Positions 1-9,973 are shown, numbered from the stretch's first letter. The stretch: 53,063 nt of DNA from Flavobacteriaceae bacterium (GCA_030148025.1 JASBUG010000042.1:1-53063); one strand, 5' to 3'. Program-made: numbers and translations. The notes: generated by a model not told the origin, from the sequence alone.

Positions 1-6
1 AAACAG

Positions 7-40
7 AAAAACCTGTAAATCATACGATTAACAGGTTTTT
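7..40. terminator. Bidirectional terminator hairpin downstream of tRNA-Pro
   Basis: A perfect 10-bp inverted repeat (AAAAACCTGT / ACAGGTTTTT) surrounds a 14-nt loop that is itself partly self-complementary. A T-run follows on both strands, so it can end transcription of the minus-strand tRNA and of anything entering from the left. Confidence 0.75.
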
Positions 41-64
41 GTTATAGATTGATACTATAATTTG

Positions 65-139
65 TCGGGGTGGCAGGATTCGAACCTGCGACCTCCGCGT
101 CCCAAACGCGGCGCGATAACCGGGCTACGCTACACCCCG
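65..139 (-). tRNA. tRNA-Pro (anticodon TGG)
   Basis: Read on the minus strand this folds as a complete cloverleaf. The acceptor stem is CGGGGTG/CACCCCG with discriminator A, the anticodon stem is CCGCG/CGCGG around loop TTTGGGA (anticodon TGG, proline), and the T-arm is GCAGG TTCGAAT CCTGC. CCA is not encoded. A short reading frame on the plus strand through this stretch is only a shadow of the tRNA. A good -7 box lies 25 bp upstream and a hairpin terminator downstream, so it looks like a single-gene unit. Confidence 0.96.
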
Positions 140-163
140 AAGTGGTTATCAATTTTAGGATTG

Positions 164-196
164 CAAATATATAGTTTTCTTTTAATATCTAAACAA
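164..196 (-). promoter_or_regulatory. Promoter of tRNA-Pro
   Basis: The minus strand has TATATTTG at 164-171, matching the Bacteroidota -7 consensus TAnnTTTG, and TTG at 194-196 as a -33 element with a 22-bp spacer. The mature tRNA begins 24 bp further on. Consensus from established knowledge; the site is inferred by match. Confidence 0.6.
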
Positions 197-230
197 TTTT
201 TATTTGTAATTTCATATCAAATTTTAAAAA

Positions 231-1361
231 ATGAATTTTCTTAGAGTATTAGCAGTTCTATTAGTTATACAATGCAGCTGGTCTTGTAATAAAACTAAAG
301 AAAAGAAGTCTTCAGAATTTGTCATGAAAACTTCTAAAACATATGATTATGACGTTGTAATTCCAGACCTAAACATTCCTTGGGGATTTGTCTTTTTGCC
401 TGATAATTCTATTCTGGTTACAGAAAAAAGTGGAGAACTAATTCACTTTAAAAATGGCAAAAAAACTCAAATAAAAGGGCTGCCAGAAATTAAACCATTA
501 GGGCAAGGTGGCTTAATGGATATAGAGTTGCATCCAGATTACAGAACTAATGGTTGGATATATATATCCTATGCCTCTCCTGAAGGCAACGGTAATGGCG
601 CTAATACTGCTATTATGAGATGCAAACTAAAAGGCAATACTCTTACCGAACAAGAAGTGCTTTACAAAGCTAATCCTAACAGCAGAAGAGGGCAACATTT
701 TGGATCACGATTAACTTTCGACAATGAAGGTTATTTATATTTTACCATTGGAGATCGTGGTAATAGAGATGTAAACCCTCAAAATATTGAACGCGACTGT
801 GGTAAAGTATATCGTATTCATGATGATGGTAGAATTCCGGTAAGCAACCCATTTGTAAAAGACAGAAATGCAAAAAAAGCCATATTCTCATATGGACATA
901 GAAATCCTCAAGGCATGGAAAAGCATCCCGTTACTGGTAAAATATGGACACATGAACATGGCCCAAGAGGCGGAGATGAAATAAACATTATTGATAAAGG
1001 TGAAAACTATGGTTGGCCTTTAGCCAGTTTTGGTATTAACTATTCTGGAACAAAATTTACCGACAAAACTTCTATAGCTGGTATGATAGATCCTATTCAT
1101 CATTGGACGCCTTCTATTGCTCCAAGCGGAATGACTTTTGTTACAAGCGATAAATATCCAGAAATGAGAGGGAATCTCTTAGTAGGGTCTTTAAAATTTC
1201 AGTATATAAGTCACTGTATTTTAAAAGATAACAAAGTAGTTAAAGAAGAAAAATTACTTGAAGGTATTGGTCGCTTACGAAGTTTAGAACAAGGCCCTGA
1301 TGGATATATTTATGCTGGTGTTGAAAATGTTGGTATAGTTAAAATTATTCCGAAGAAATAG
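231..1361 (+). CDS. PQQ-dependent sugar dehydrogenase family lipoprotein (glucose/sorbosone dehydrogenase fold)
   Basis: A 376-residue predicted lipoprotein: the N-terminal hydrophobic segment ends in SWSC with the lipidated Cys at residue 19, so the mature enzyme would be membrane-anchored outside the cytoplasm. The rest is a six-bladed beta-propeller of the glucose/sorbosone dehydrogenase family (soluble aldose dehydrogenase type). Family landmarks are GQGGLMDIEL at 91-100, RRGQHFGSR at 152-160, GHRNPQGME near 222 and HEHGPRGGDE at 241-250. The family oxidises aldose sugars with PQQ; the actual substrate cannot be read from sequence, and no PQQ biosynthesis gene is in the window. It stands alone between tRNA-Pro and udk, which has its own promoter. 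No clear promoter consensus was found upstream. Confidence 0.88.
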   Translation: MNFLRVLAVLLVIQCSWSCNKTKEKKSSEFVMKTSKTYDYDVVIPDLNIPWGFVFLPDNSILVTEKSGELIHFKNGKKTQIKGLPEIKPLGQGGLMDIELHPDYRTNGWIYISYASPEGNGNGANTAIMRCKLKGNTLTEQEVLYKANPNSRRGQHFGSRLTFDNEGYLYFTIGDRGNRDVNPQNIERDCGKVYRIHDDGRIPVSNPFVKDRNAKKAIFSYGHRNPQGMEKHPVTGKIWTHEHGPRGGDEINIIDKGENYGWPLASFGINYSGTKFTDKTSIAGMIDPIHHWTPSIAPSGMTFVTSDKYPEMRGNLLVGSLKFQYISHCILKDNKVVKEEKLLEGIGRLRSLEQGPDGYIYAGVENVGIVKIIPKK

Positions 1362-1364
1362 TAT

Positions 1365-1372
1365 TAAATTTG
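1365..1372 (+). promoter_or_regulatory. -7 element upstream of udk
   Basis: TAAATTTG matches TAnnTTTG. It begins three bases after the stop codon of the sugar dehydrogenase gene and 25 bp before the udk ATG, so the udk-mutB run probably has its own promoter. Confidence 0.5.
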
Positions 1373-1397
1373 CATCTACAAAAACTAAATTACTAGC

Positions 1398-2003
1398 ATG
1401 CTTATTATTGGAATTGGAGGAGGAACTGGGTGTGGTAAAACAACTGTTGTAAATCAAATTTTAAACGAACTTCCTGCAGAAGAGGTAGGTATAATTTCGC
1501 AAGATTCATATTATAGTGACACATCACACTTAAGCTATGAAGAACGTGTTAAAATAAACTTTGACCATCCTAGATCTATAGATTTTAAACTACTGGTTAA
1601 TCATCTAAAAGAGCTAAAAAAAGGGAATACTATTGAACAACCTGTTTATTCTTTTGTACAACATAATCGTACAGGAGACACTATTAAAACGCATCCTAGA
1701 AAAGTTATAATAGTTGAAGGTATTTTAATTCTTACAAATCCAGAGTTAAGAGACATGTTCGATATCAAAATTTTTGTACATGCAGATAGTGATGAGCGTC
1801 TCATAAGACGTTTAAAACGTGATATAGCAGAAAGAGGAAGAGATATTAATGAAGTTCTTACAAGGTATCAATCTACATTAAAACCAATGCACGAACAGTT
1901 TATTGAACCAATGAAGGAATATGCCGATATTATTATTCCTAACAATAAATATAATACTGTTGCGATTGATATTGTAAGAACAATAATTAATGAACGTTTG
2001 TAA
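1398..2003 (+). CDS. udk: Uridine kinase
   Basis: A 201-residue cytoplasmic P-loop kinase. The Walker A motif GGGTGCGKT lies at residues 7-15, followed by the QDSYY segment and the RRLKRDIAERGRD lid region typical of uridine/cytidine kinases. The family phosphorylates uridine and cytidine to UMP and CMP in pyrimidine salvage. Length is normal. It is the first gene of a tightly packed plus-strand run: the next gene starts at the base right after the stop codon, so co-transcription with the FtsB/DivIC-like gene and the mutase subunits is likely. Confidence 0.95.
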   Translation: MLIIGIGGGTGCGKTTVVNQILNELPAEEVGIISQDSYYSDTSHLSYEERVKINFDHPRSIDFKLLVNHLKELKKGNTIEQPVYSFVQHNRTGDTIKTHPRKVIIVEGILILTNPELRDMFDIKIFVHADSDERLIRRLKRDIAERGRDINEVLTRYQSTLKPMHEQFIEPMKEYADIIIPNNKYNTVAIDIVRTIINERL

Positions 2004-2339
2004 ATGGCTAAATTTTTAAAAACATATAAGCATTTTTTAAAACCATTTAAGAATGTCTTTTTACTAATACTTGTAGTATTTGCAGTATGGATGCTCTTTT
2101 TTGATAGTAACTCTTGGTTTATTCACAATGAATTAAACAATGACATTGAAGACCTTGAACAAGAAAAGGAATACTATAAAAAGGAAATAGGAAAAGACAA
2201 AAAAGAAATAAAAAAACTAAGTAGTGACAAAGGCGTTGAAAAATATGGCCGTGAGCAATATCATATGAAAAAGAAAGATGAAGAGATCTATCTGATCGAA
2301 TATGAAGATAGCCTAAAAACTAAAAAGAAAGATGAGTAA
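2004..2339 (+). CDS. Septum formation initiator (FtsB/DivIC-like) protein
   Basis: A 111-residue bitopic protein. A short basic N-terminus is followed by a transmembrane helix at about residues 17-35, a charged coiled coil at about 45-75, and the C-terminal EKYGREQYHMKKKDEE region characteristic of FtsB/DivIC (septum formation initiator family). These proteins form a divisome complex with FtsL and FtsQ at the septum. It begins immediately after udk and its end overlaps the mutA start by 8 bp, implying translational coupling. FtsB and DivIC are not easily told apart by sequence, so no symbol is given. Confidence 0.88.
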   Translation: MAKFLKTYKHFLKPFKNVFLLILVVFAVWMLFFDSNSWFIHNELNNDIEDLEQEKEYYKKEIGKDKKEIKKLSSDKGVEKYGREQYHMKKKDEEIYLIEYEDSLKTKKKDE

Positions 2340-3702
2340 ATCGCTATTTAACGAATTCGAACCTGTTTCTGTTAAGGCATGGAAGCAAAAAATTAATACC
2401 GATCTAAAAGGTGCTGATTATAATGAAACGCTAATTTGGCATACATTAGAAGGAATTGATGTAAAGCCTTTTTACCATAGCGAAGATCTAAAAGAAAAAC
2501 CATCTACAGAAATAGCTATTAATAGTTGGAGTATTTGTCAAACCATCTATGTTTCAAATGCAAAGTCGGCAAATAAAAAAGCTATTAAAACCATAGAACG
2601 CGGTGCAGAAAGTTTAAGATTTATAATTCCTAAGGATACTATAGAGGTCACAGATCTTTTTACAGATATTGATCTTACAAAAACAACCATACATCTTACC
2701 TTAGAATTCTTATCGCTAGATTTTGTTAAAACATTAAATAAAGTTGCACTACATAGCAATGCTACCTTCTTGTTAGAATGCGATCTTATAGGAAACCTTG
2801 CAAAAAGTGGAAATTGGTATAAAAATTTAAAAGAAGATCATGAAATTTTAGAGGCTATTGTTGAAAATTCAACAAACTTGAAATCTTCACTATCTGTTAA
2901 TGCAGATTTATATCAAAATGCTGGTGCCAATAGTGTTCAACAGCTCGCTTACGCATTAGCTCATGTTAATGAATATTTAAATCATTTTGGAAAAAAGATC
3001 TCCAATCAAATAACTTTTAATATTTCTATTGGAAGTAATTACTTCTTTGAAATTGCCAAATTACGTGCGTTAAGATTATTATGGACTACTGTAGCTAGTG
3101 AGTATTTTAACAATCCTCAAGATTGCCATATAAATGCTGTACCGTCAAAACGTAATAAAACACTTTATGACTATAACACCAACATGCTTCGTACGACTAC
3201 TGAATGTATGAGTGCCATTTTAGGTGGAGCTAATACGGTTTGCAATTTAGCTTACGATGCTATTTATCATAAAGAAAATGAATTTGGAGATCGTATAGCC
3301 CGTAATCAATTACTCATTCTTAAACACGAAAGTTATTTCGATAAGGTTACTAACCCTACAGATGGTTCCTACTACATTGAAGAATTAACAGCACAATTAG
3401 CTGAAAAAGCTTTGAAACTATTCAAAGACATAGAAGCTAATGGAGGTTTTTTAAAGCAATTAAAAGACGGAACAATTCAACGTAAAATAAAAGAAAGCGC
3501 TGCTATTGAGCAAGATCATTTTAATAGAGGAGATATAACCTTGTTAGGCACTAATAAACATCCTAATGCCGACGATAGAATGATAGATGAACTGGAATTA
3601 TTTCCATTCGTAAAAACCAATCCAAGAAAAACACTAATAGAACCAATAATTGAAAAACGTCTTGCAGAAACTATAGAGCAAGAGCGACTAAAAACTGAAT
3701 AA
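2332..3702 (+). CDS. mutA: Methylmalonyl-CoA mutase small (beta) subunit, short form
   Basis: 456 residues of the methylmalonyl-CoA mutase TIM-barrel family, recognised by similarity to the large subunit at 5017, for example the shared IAKLRALRLLW / [11 protein letters not shown] and DGSYYIEELT / [10 protein letters not shown] segments. There is no DxHxxG cobalamin motif, and the chain ends where a C-terminal B12-binding domain would begin. It is therefore a non-catalytic partner, and a short one, since the classical small subunit carries a degenerate B12 domain. With MutB it interconverts succinyl-CoA and methylmalonyl-CoA in propionate metabolism. Unusually, two lipoprotein genes separate it from mutB. 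Confidence 0.9.
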   Translation: MSKSLFNEFEPVSVKAWKQKINTDLKGADYNETLIWHTLEGIDVKPFYHSEDLKEKPSTEIAINSWSICQTIYVSNAKSANKKAIKTIERGAESLRFIIPKDTIEVTDLFTDIDLTKTTIHLTLEFLSLDFVKTLNKVALHSNATFLLECDLIGNLAKSGNWYKNLKEDHEILEAIVENSTNLKSSLSVNADLYQNAGANSVQQLAYALAHVNEYLNHFGKKISNQITFNISIGSNYFFEIAKLRALRLLWTTVASEYFNNPQDCHINAVPSKRNKTLYDYNTNMLRTTTECMSAILGGANTVCNLAYDAIYHKENEFGDRIARNQLLILKHESYFDKVTNPTDGSYYIEELTAQLAEKALKLFKDIEANGGFLKQLKDGTIQRKIKESAAIEQDHFNRGDITLLGTNKHPNADDRMIDELELFPFVKTNPRKTLIEPIIEKRLAETIEQERLKTE

Positions 3703-4371
3703 ATGAAAAAGAACATACTTTTTGCTTTAGTATTGCTATTATTCCTAAGTTGTAATCAAAAGAAACTTGAATATCAATTTAACGATAAAGAGGATCTAAC
3801 TTTTACCTGCGAATACCAAAATAAAGCTCTTATAAAAGAAGCTCTTTATACTTTTGAAGAGTATATTGAAAAGAACTATGCAGCTATTGACCATAGAACA
3901 ATTGAAGGATATCGAAGCTATTTACACCTTTTATACGATAATAGTCCACCAGCATCAGAGTATTTTAGTGACCATTTAAAAGATGTTGTAAACACACTTT
4001 TAAAAGAAGAGGATCTTTGGGTACAAGAAGGTTACAATTTCACCCTTAACTATAATAATCCTTTTGTAAAATGTCTTATTGAAAACATTGAAGATAAAGA
4101 CATTAAAAATACACTCAACATTCTTAAACAAACAAATACATTAAAAGCAGAAGTTGTAGCACCTATATTTTATGAAAAGAAAAATTTAATGGTTAAAGAC
4201 AAAGCTCTAGCTACTTATGTTGCTTTAGATATGTTTTATGCTAAGGTATTTCATATGAACACACCAGGTTATGTTAGAAAAAAGAAAATTACTGATGCAA
4301 AATACAAAATGAGTGCAGATGAAGTTTCAAAATTAAAACCTGTACCCCTAAAAAAAGATAGCCTAAAATAA
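3703..4371 (+). CDS. Hypothetical lipoprotein between mutA and mutB
   Basis: I do not recognise this 222-residue protein. It has a clear lipoprotein signal (MKKNILFALVLLLFLSC, lipidated Cys 17) and a predominantly helical, charged mature part without obvious catalytic motifs. The ATG follows the mutA stop codon directly and the next gene begins within about 30 bp, so it sits inside the methylmalonyl-CoA mutase operon. It would act at the envelope, while its neighbours are cytoplasmic enzymes, so co-transcription may reflect shared expression rather than shared function. Confidence 0.75.
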   Translation: MKKNILFALVLLLFLSCNQKKLEYQFNDKEDLTFTCEYQNKALIKEALYTFEEYIEKNYAAIDHRTIEGYRSYLHLLYDNSPPASEYFSDHLKDVVNTLLKEEDLWVQEGYNFTLNYNNPFVKCLIENIEDKDIKNTLNILKQTNTLKAEVVAPIFYEKKNLMVKDKALATYVALDMFYAKVFHMNTPGYVRKKKITDAKYKMSADEVSKLKPVPLKKDSLK

Positions 4372-4402
4372 GACCATGCAATTCCTGAACCTTATAGTTA
4401 AA

Positions 4403-5017
4403 ATGCAAAAATCAATTTATACATTAATTTTATTAGTGCTTGCTTTTTCATGTAATGATGCTTCAAATAATACTAATACCAACAATAATATAAAAGGCAA
4501 CTATCACTTTCTTGAAGATACAGGAACACAGGTATATCTACCCAAAGGATTTGAACGCTATTCCTTAGTAAAGTATCAACACTTACTAGACTCTATCTCA
4601 AAAAAACAAGGCTATGATATTGAAACACCACGTTTAAAAGCACTTAGTAAAATGGATGGTTCACTTTATATCTACTACAATAAGAATACTGGCGCAACAT
4701 ATACTGTAAATACCATACCCTACTATAATTTCACTAAGGAAAGTGGATCTCAACTTTTGGGAATGATCACTTCTACTCATAACAAGGTCAAAGAAAAGAA
4801 TAATGTGACCTTTAGTAAAGTAACTGCGAGATCTGGTGGAAATAAAAAACAACAAATGTTTAAAGCTGTGTATAAAGTAAGCGGGAAGAAAATTAAAAGC
4901 GATCTTTTTCAAACATCTTACATTATTTCTGCAAAACAAAAAACTGTGCTCATTCACCTAACAAGAGATTTTGAAAGAGATTTCGATTCTTATATTGAAA
5001 AAATGATATTCAAATAA
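4403..5017 (+). CDS. Hypothetical lipoprotein upstream of mutB
   Basis: A 204-residue protein of unknown function. The ATG at 4403 is preferred over the in-frame ATG at 4376 because it places the signal [17 protein letters not shown] (lipidated Cys 17) at the N-terminus; the longer start would add nine residues ahead of it. The mature region begins with an Asn/Thr-rich linker and continues as a mixed alpha/beta domain. Its stop codon overlaps the mutB start (TAATG), indicating translational coupling. No catalytic motif is visible. Confidence 0.72.
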   Translation: MQKSIYTLILLVLAFSCNDASNNTNTNNNIKGNYHFLEDTGTQVYLPKGFERYSLVKYQHLLDSISKKQGYDIETPRLKALSKMDGSLYIYYNKNTGATYTVNTIPYYNFTKESGSQLLGMITSTHNKVKEKNNVTFSKVTARSGGNKKQQMFKAVYKVSGKKIKSDLFQTSYIISAKQKTVLIHLTRDFERDFDSYIEKMIFK

Positions 5018-7137
5018 TGAGAAAAGACCTGCAACATATAACCCTAAAACAATCTAATTCAAAAAATGAATTAGAAAATAAAGAGTTTGTAACAGCAGAA
5101 AATATCAGCGTAAAATCGGTGTTTACAAAAGATGACATTTCAAATTTAGAGCACTTAGATTTTGTGGCAGGTATTGCTCCTAATTTACGAGGACCCTATA
5201 GCACCATGTATGTACGTAGGCCGTGGACAATTAGGCAATATGCTGGTTTCTCTACTGCCGAAGAAAGTAATGCATTTTACAGACGCAATCTAGCTGCTGG
5301 ACAAAAAGGACTGTCAGTCGCATTCGATCTGGCAACACATCGAGGTTACGATAGTGATCACGAACGTGTAGTTGGTGATGTAGGAAAAGCTGGTGTAGCT
5401 ATTGACTCTGTTGAGGACATGAAGATCTTATTCGATCAAATTCCATTAGATAAAATGTCCGTTTCAATGACTATGAATGGTGCAGTTTTACCAATCATGG
5501 CATTTTATATTGTTGCTGCTGAAGAGCAAGGTGTAAAACCAGAACAATTAGCAGGAACAATTCAAAATGATATCTTGAAGGAGTTTATGGTAAGAAATAC
5601 TTACATCTACCCTCCTACACCGTCGATGAAGATCATTTCTGATATATTTGAGTACACTAGTAAAAACATGCCAAAGTTCAATAGCATAAGTATATCTGGA
5701 TATCATATGCAGGAAGCTGGTGCTACTTGTGACATTGAGCTAGCATACACCCTAGCTGATGGCTTAGAATATATTAGAAAAGGACTTGCTGCAGGGATGG
5801 ATATAGACACCTTTGCGCCTCGTTTATCATTCTTTTGGGCTATAGGAATGAACCACTTTATGGAGATCGCAAAAATGCGAGCGGCAAGAATGCTTTGGGC
5901 AAAAATTGTTAAGCAGTTCAACCCTAAAAATCCTAAATCTTTAGCATTGCGTACGCATAGTCAAACAAGTGGTTGGAGTTTAACAGAACAAGACCCTTTT
6001 AACAATGTAGCCAGAACATGTATTGAAGCTGCTGCAGCCGCTTTTGGTGGCACACAATCTTTACATACAAATGCCTTAGATGAAGCTATAGCACTACCAA
6101 CAGACTTTTCGGCGCGTATTGCCAGAAATACGCAAATTTATCTACAAGAAGAGACTCATATAACTAAGACTGTTGATCCTTGGGCGGGAAGTTATTATGT
6201 TGAATCTTTAACCAATGATATTGCTCAAAAAGCTTGGAAACTTATTGAAGAAGTTGAAGACCTTGGAGGAATGACTAAAGCCATAGAAGCAGGAATTCCT
6301 AAAATTAGAATTGAAGAAGCTGCGGCTCGTAAACAAGCACGTATCGATTCTAGCCAAGATATCATAGTTGGTGTCAACAAATACCAACTGGAAGAAGAAG
6401 ATCCTCTTCACATTCTTGAGGTAGATAACCAAACTGTTAGAAACGCTCAAATTGAAAGATTGACAAGAATTAAGGCTGAAAGAAATGCCGAAGCAGTGAA
6501 TACTGCTCTAACAAATTTAACCGAAGCCGCACATTCGGGTAAAGAAAATTTATTAGCTTTAGCTGTAAATGCAGCTCATGAAAGAGCTACATTGGGAGAA
6601 ATAAGTGATGCTCTTGAAATTGCTTTCGGCAGATACAAGGCACAAATAAAATCATTTTCAGGTGTGTATAGTAAAGAAATAAAAGACGATAATTCATTTA
6701 AGAAAGCCAGAGAATTAGCTGACACATTTGCTGAACAAGATGGACGTAGACCTCGTATAATGATTGCTAAAATGGGGCAAGATGGACATGATCGTGGTGC
6801 AAAAGTTGTAGCAACTGGTTATGCTGATGTAGGTTTTGATGTAGATATTGGTCCACTTTTTCAAACACCACAAGAAGCTGCCAAACAAGCGGTAGAAAAT
6901 GACGTACACATTTTAGGAGTTTCATCACTAGCAGCTGGACATAAAACACTAGTTCCTCAGGTTATTGAAGCACTTAAAAAATATGGGCGTGACGATATTA
7001 TGGTAATTGTTGGTGGTGTTATACCTAAACAAGATTACCAATTTTTATTTGATGCTGGAGCTGTTGCTGTTTTTGGCCCAGGAACTAAAATTAGTGATGC
7101 AGCTATAAAGATTTTAGATATTTTAATTGAAGAATAA
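5017..7137 (+). CDS. mutB: Methylmalonyl-CoA mutase large (alpha) subunit
   Basis: A full-length catalytic subunit of 706 residues. The N-terminal TIM barrel contains [12 protein letters not shown] with the active-site Tyr 75, the [10 protein letters not shown] segment with the catalytic His, and [16 protein letters not shown]. The C-terminal cobalamin domain (about 577-706) has GQDGHDRG at 587-594, giving the DxHxxG motif with His 591 as lower cobalt ligand, followed by SSLAAGH. It uses adenosylcobalamin to interconvert (R)-methylmalonyl-CoA and succinyl-CoA. It is the last gene of the run, coupled to the lipoprotein gene by a TAATG overlap and followed by a strong hairpin terminator. No cobalamin riboswitch was seen upstream. 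Confidence 0.96.
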   Translation: MRKDLQHITLKQSNSKNELENKEFVTAENISVKSVFTKDDISNLEHLDFVAGIAPNLRGPYSTMYVRRPWTIRQYAGFSTAEESNAFYRRNLAAGQKGLSVAFDLATHRGYDSDHERVVGDVGKAGVAIDSVEDMKILFDQIPLDKMSVSMTMNGAVLPIMAFYIVAAEEQGVKPEQLAGTIQNDILKEFMVRNTYIYPPTPSMKIISDIFEYTSKNMPKFNSISISGYHMQEAGATCDIELAYTLADGLEYIRKGLAAGMDIDTFAPRLSFFWAIGMNHFMEIAKMRAARMLWAKIVKQFNPKNPKSLALRTHSQTSGWSLTEQDPFNNVARTCIEAAAAAFGGTQSLHTNALDEAIALPTDFSARIARNTQIYLQEETHITKTVDPWAGSYYVESLTNDIAQKAWKLIEEVEDLGGMTKAIEAGIPKIRIEEAAARKQARIDSSQDIIVGVNKYQLEEEDPLHILEVDNQTVRNAQIERLTRIKAERNAEAVNTALTNLTEAAHSGKENLLALAVNAAHERATLGEISDALEIAFGRYKAQIKSFSGVYSKEIKDDNSFKKARELADTFAEQDGRRPRIMIAKMGQDGHDRGAKVVATGYADVGFDVDIGPLFQTPQEAAKQAVENDVHILGVSSLAAGHKTLVPQVIEALKKYGRDDIMVIVGGVIPKQDYQFLFDAGAVAVFGPGTKISDAAIKILDILIEE

Positions 7138-7170
7138 AAAAAATCCGAATCAATTGATTCGGATTTTTTT
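7136..7170. terminator. Bidirectional terminator between mutB and the M16 peptidase
   Basis: A perfect inverted repeat (AAATCCGAATC / GATTCGGATTT) with an AATT loop is flanked by A- and T-runs. It serves two convergent genes whose stop codons are about 47 bp apart. Confidence 0.88.
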
Positions 7171-7184
7171 TATTTAATGGTTTA

Positions 7185-9950
7185 TTAATCTTTTGGCTTT
7201 TGCTCTAGATTCACTAGGTTCTTAAAGTCACCTGCATTAACTACCGTCCATTTATCATACGATTTAAAATGCTTTCTTATCGCATTATTTACATCTTCTA
7301 CTGTCAATTTACTAATTCTATCTTCTAATTGCCTTTGGAAATTCAAATCTCGTTTATAATAAAGATTATTATTTACTACTGTTGACAATTCTCTATCCTG
7401 AGCTCTTGAAACATTTTGAGCTTGTATCCATCCATTAATAGCATTCTTCAACTCTTCTTCAGTTATTCCATCTTTTATAAATCTTTCAATTTCCTCTTTA
7501 AAACCTAACTGAACTTTTGCCGCATTTTCAGGTGCGTAAATAGCATATATATATATCGAAGAATTCTTATCGTTCTTGTCGCCATCAACAGAAACACCAC
7601 CGCCAGCACCATAACTTACGCCATCTTTTTGACGTAAACGACCAGCAATTCTAGAATTTAAGAAGCCTCCTCCAAAAATTGAACTCGCCATTTGAAGTGC
7701 TGCATAATCGACATCATCTTGACTGCATTCAAAGCTTAAGCTACCTGTAGTAAAAGCATTTTTCTTATCTGGAGTTCTTATACTTTCATTAGCCGATTTA
7801 TTAGCTTGGTATTTATTACTTATAGGGGTAAATGATAATTTAGATTTAAAATCACCAAATTCATTTTCAAAGAAAGCCTTTAACTTTTCTCCATCAAAAT
7901 TTCCAATTGCTACCAGAGTAGCATTATCAGAAATACCATAAAAATCATTATAATACTCCTTAATATCGGCTACATTAACCGCCTTAACAGCATCAATTCG
8001 CTCTTCAATAGTCATGTTATAAAGTGGATGCCCTTTCTTATAACGTTGGTTAAGTTGTCCCATCATAGTAGACGCTAAAAACGATGGTTCAGTTTTATTC
8101 TGTTCTATTGCCGCTAAATTTTGAGTTTTCAGTTTTTCTAGTTCAGCTTCATCAAAAACTGGATTTTTAAACATTTCAGCCATTAATGCTAAAGTTTCCA
8201 TCAAATTGTCTTCAGTACTACTAATATTAGCATAAGTACGGCCATTAGCACCTCTAAAACTAATAGAAGATTTCAACTCACTTAACTTATCTTCAATGTC
8301 TTGACGAGACATATTTTTAGTTCCTTTATTAAGTAGATTTGCAGCAAATTGTGCCGTAAGCCCCTTATTCATTAATTGATCAACATTACCATTACGCATC
8401 GCAAATGAAATGCTCACAGTTTTACCACGATTGTTCTTTTTAATAAATCCGTAATCAATATTACTTTTCTCCAGCTTTCCGTTATCAAGTCTTTTTTCAA
8501 TATTATCATAAGACACATCGAATGCTTCTCCAGCATCAAACCCTTCTTTTCCTTTGTAATTCTTAACTAATTCTTCAACATTTTCTGTATGAGGAATTCC
8601 AACACGCTGTGGTGTTTTTGTAGGGTTAAATGTTCCTACAGTTCTATTGGTTTTGATGAAGTATTTTTTTACCACATCATTTACTTGGTCTAAAGTTGCT
8701 TTTTCAATCCTGTCTCTATGTATAAAAGATAATCTCCAATCTCCAGCACCTATAAACTCGCTCATATATGTTCCTAAAAAACCTGAATTTCTAGCTATTT
8801 GATCAATATTTTTTAGGAGATTTGCCTTTGCTCTCTTCAATTCTTCTTCTGTTATAGGCTTTTGAGCAAATTCATCTAAAATTGATAATAAGGTGTTTTC
8901 TGCTTCATTAATAGATTTATCAGAAGGCACGTCAACATTAATATATAAGAATGATGGCTCTTTTGTAAAAGGTGCAAACGACCATAGATTTGAAGATTTC
9001 TCACCATCTATTAATGCCTTATACAATCTTCCAGATGGTTGGTCTGTTAATACTTCTTCTGCGATTGCCATCGCTGCATAATCTTCGTGAGATCCAGCAG
9101 GTGTATGATACAAAGCCGATACTATTTGTAAATCACCCACACGACTTAAACTCACTCTCTTTTCGCCATCTTGAGGAGGCTCAATTGTTGGAATGTCGCG
9201 TAAAGGTGTATTCGGGTTTTTAATACCGCTAAACTTCTTATCTACTAACGCTAATGTTTTTTCAGTATCAAACTTACCTGTAATCATTAATACGGCATTA
9301 TCTGGACGATAATACTTTTTATAAAATGCCTTTAAGTTCTCGATAGGTACTCTTTCAATATCAGAACGATTTCCAATAGTTGACTTCCCATAGTTATGCC
9401 ACAAATAAGCAGAACTTATAACCTTCTGCATTAAAACTCGAGATGGTGAGTTTTCACCACTTTCAAACTCGTTTCTCACTACTGAAAACTCTGATTCAAG
9501 ATCTTCCTTAGCGATATATGAGTTGACCATCCTATCTGCTTCAAGATCTAATGCCCAATCCAAATTCTCTTCTGTAGCATTAAATGTTTCAAAATAATTT
9601 GTACGATCAAACCATGTAGTACCGTTTGGTCTTGCTCCATGAGATGTTAATTCTTCTGGAATATTTGGGTGATTAGGAGTTCCTTTAAATACCATATGCT
9701 CTAATAAATGAGCCATTCCCTTTTCTCCATAGCCTTCATGACGTGAACCTACTTTGTAGGTAATGTTTACAGTTATAGTTTGAGCAGAATTATCAGGAAA
9801 CAATAAGACTTTTAAACCGTTGTCTAATTGATACTCTGTAATTCCTTCTACTTGAGCTGTTTGCTTAATTTGAGCCTGTACTGCTAAAGAACTTATTAGT
9901 ACAAACACAAAAAGCAAATACGCTTTAATCGCAAATTTGTTTTTCTTCAT
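7185..9950 (-). CDS. Secreted M16 family zinc peptidase (pitrilysin/insulinase type), two-domain
   Basis: 921 residues. The N-terminal signal peptide ends at about AVQAQ (residue 27), predicting export to the periplasm or outer membrane. The inverted zinc motif HxxEH is at residues 81-85 (HLLEH), and the distal ligand Glu lies in ALDLEADRM about 75 residues on. Two M16 repeats follow one another: the first is active, and the second (from about 500) lacks HxxEH, as is usual for full-length M16 proteins. Members degrade peptides inside a closed chamber; the substrate is unknown. The gene is monocistronic, with a TATATTTG promoter upstream and a shared bidirectional terminator. Confidence 0.93.
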   Translation of the reverse strand: MKKNKFAIKAYLLFVFVLISSLAVQAQIKQTAQVEGITEYQLDNGLKVLLFPDNSAQTITVNITYKVGSRHEGYGEKGMAHLLEHMVFKGTPNHPNIPEELTSHGARPNGTTWFDRTNYFETFNATEENLDWALDLEADRMVNSYIAKEDLESEFSVVRNEFESGENSPSRVLMQKVISSAYLWHNYGKSTIGNRSDIERVPIENLKAFYKKYYRPDNAVLMITGKFDTEKTLALVDKKFSGIKNPNTPLRDIPTIEPPQDGEKRVSLSRVGDLQIVSALYHTPAGSHEDYAAMAIAEEVLTDQPSGRLYKALIDGEKSSNLWSFAPFTKEPSFLYINVDVPSDKSINEAENTLLSILDEFAQKPITEEELKRAKANLLKNIDQIARNSGFLGTYMSEFIGAGDWRLSFIHRDRIEKATLDQVNDVVKKYFIKTNRTVGTFNPTKTPQRVGIPHTENVEELVKNYKGKEGFDAGEAFDVSYDNIEKRLDNGKLEKSNIDYGFIKKNNRGKTVSISFAMRNGNVDQLMNKGLTAQFAANLLNKGTKNMSRQDIEDKLSELKSSISFRGANGRTYANISSTEDNLMETLALMAEMFKNPVFDEAELEKLKTQNLAAIEQNKTEPSFLASTMMGQLNQRYKKGHPLYNMTIEERIDAVKAVNVADIKEYYNDFYGISDNATLVAIGNFDGEKLKAFFENEFGDFKSKLSFTPISNKYQANKSANESIRTPDKKNAFTTGSLSFECSQDDVDYAALQMASSIFGGGFLNSRIAGRLRQKDGVSYGAGGGVSVDGDKNDKNSSIYIYAIYAPENAAKVQLGFKEEIERFIKDGITEEELKNAINGWIQAQNVSRAQDRELSTVVNNNLYYKRDLNFQRQLEDRISKLTVEDVNNAIRKHFKSYDKWTVVNAGDFKNLVNLEQKPKD

Positions 9951-9973
9951 GATTGAAATTTTTTAGTGATTCT

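Noticed and set aside
65..139. tRNA-Pro as an integration (att) site
   Set aside because: No partial duplication of the tRNA 3' end and no integrase in the window.
62..244. Plus-strand 60-codon open frame at the left edge
   Set aside because: It runs through the antisense of tRNA-Pro, a common artefact, and has no protein-like features.
8972..9223. 83-codon plus-strand frame inside the M16 peptidase gene
   Set aside because: Antisense shadow; composition follows the opposite-strand codons.
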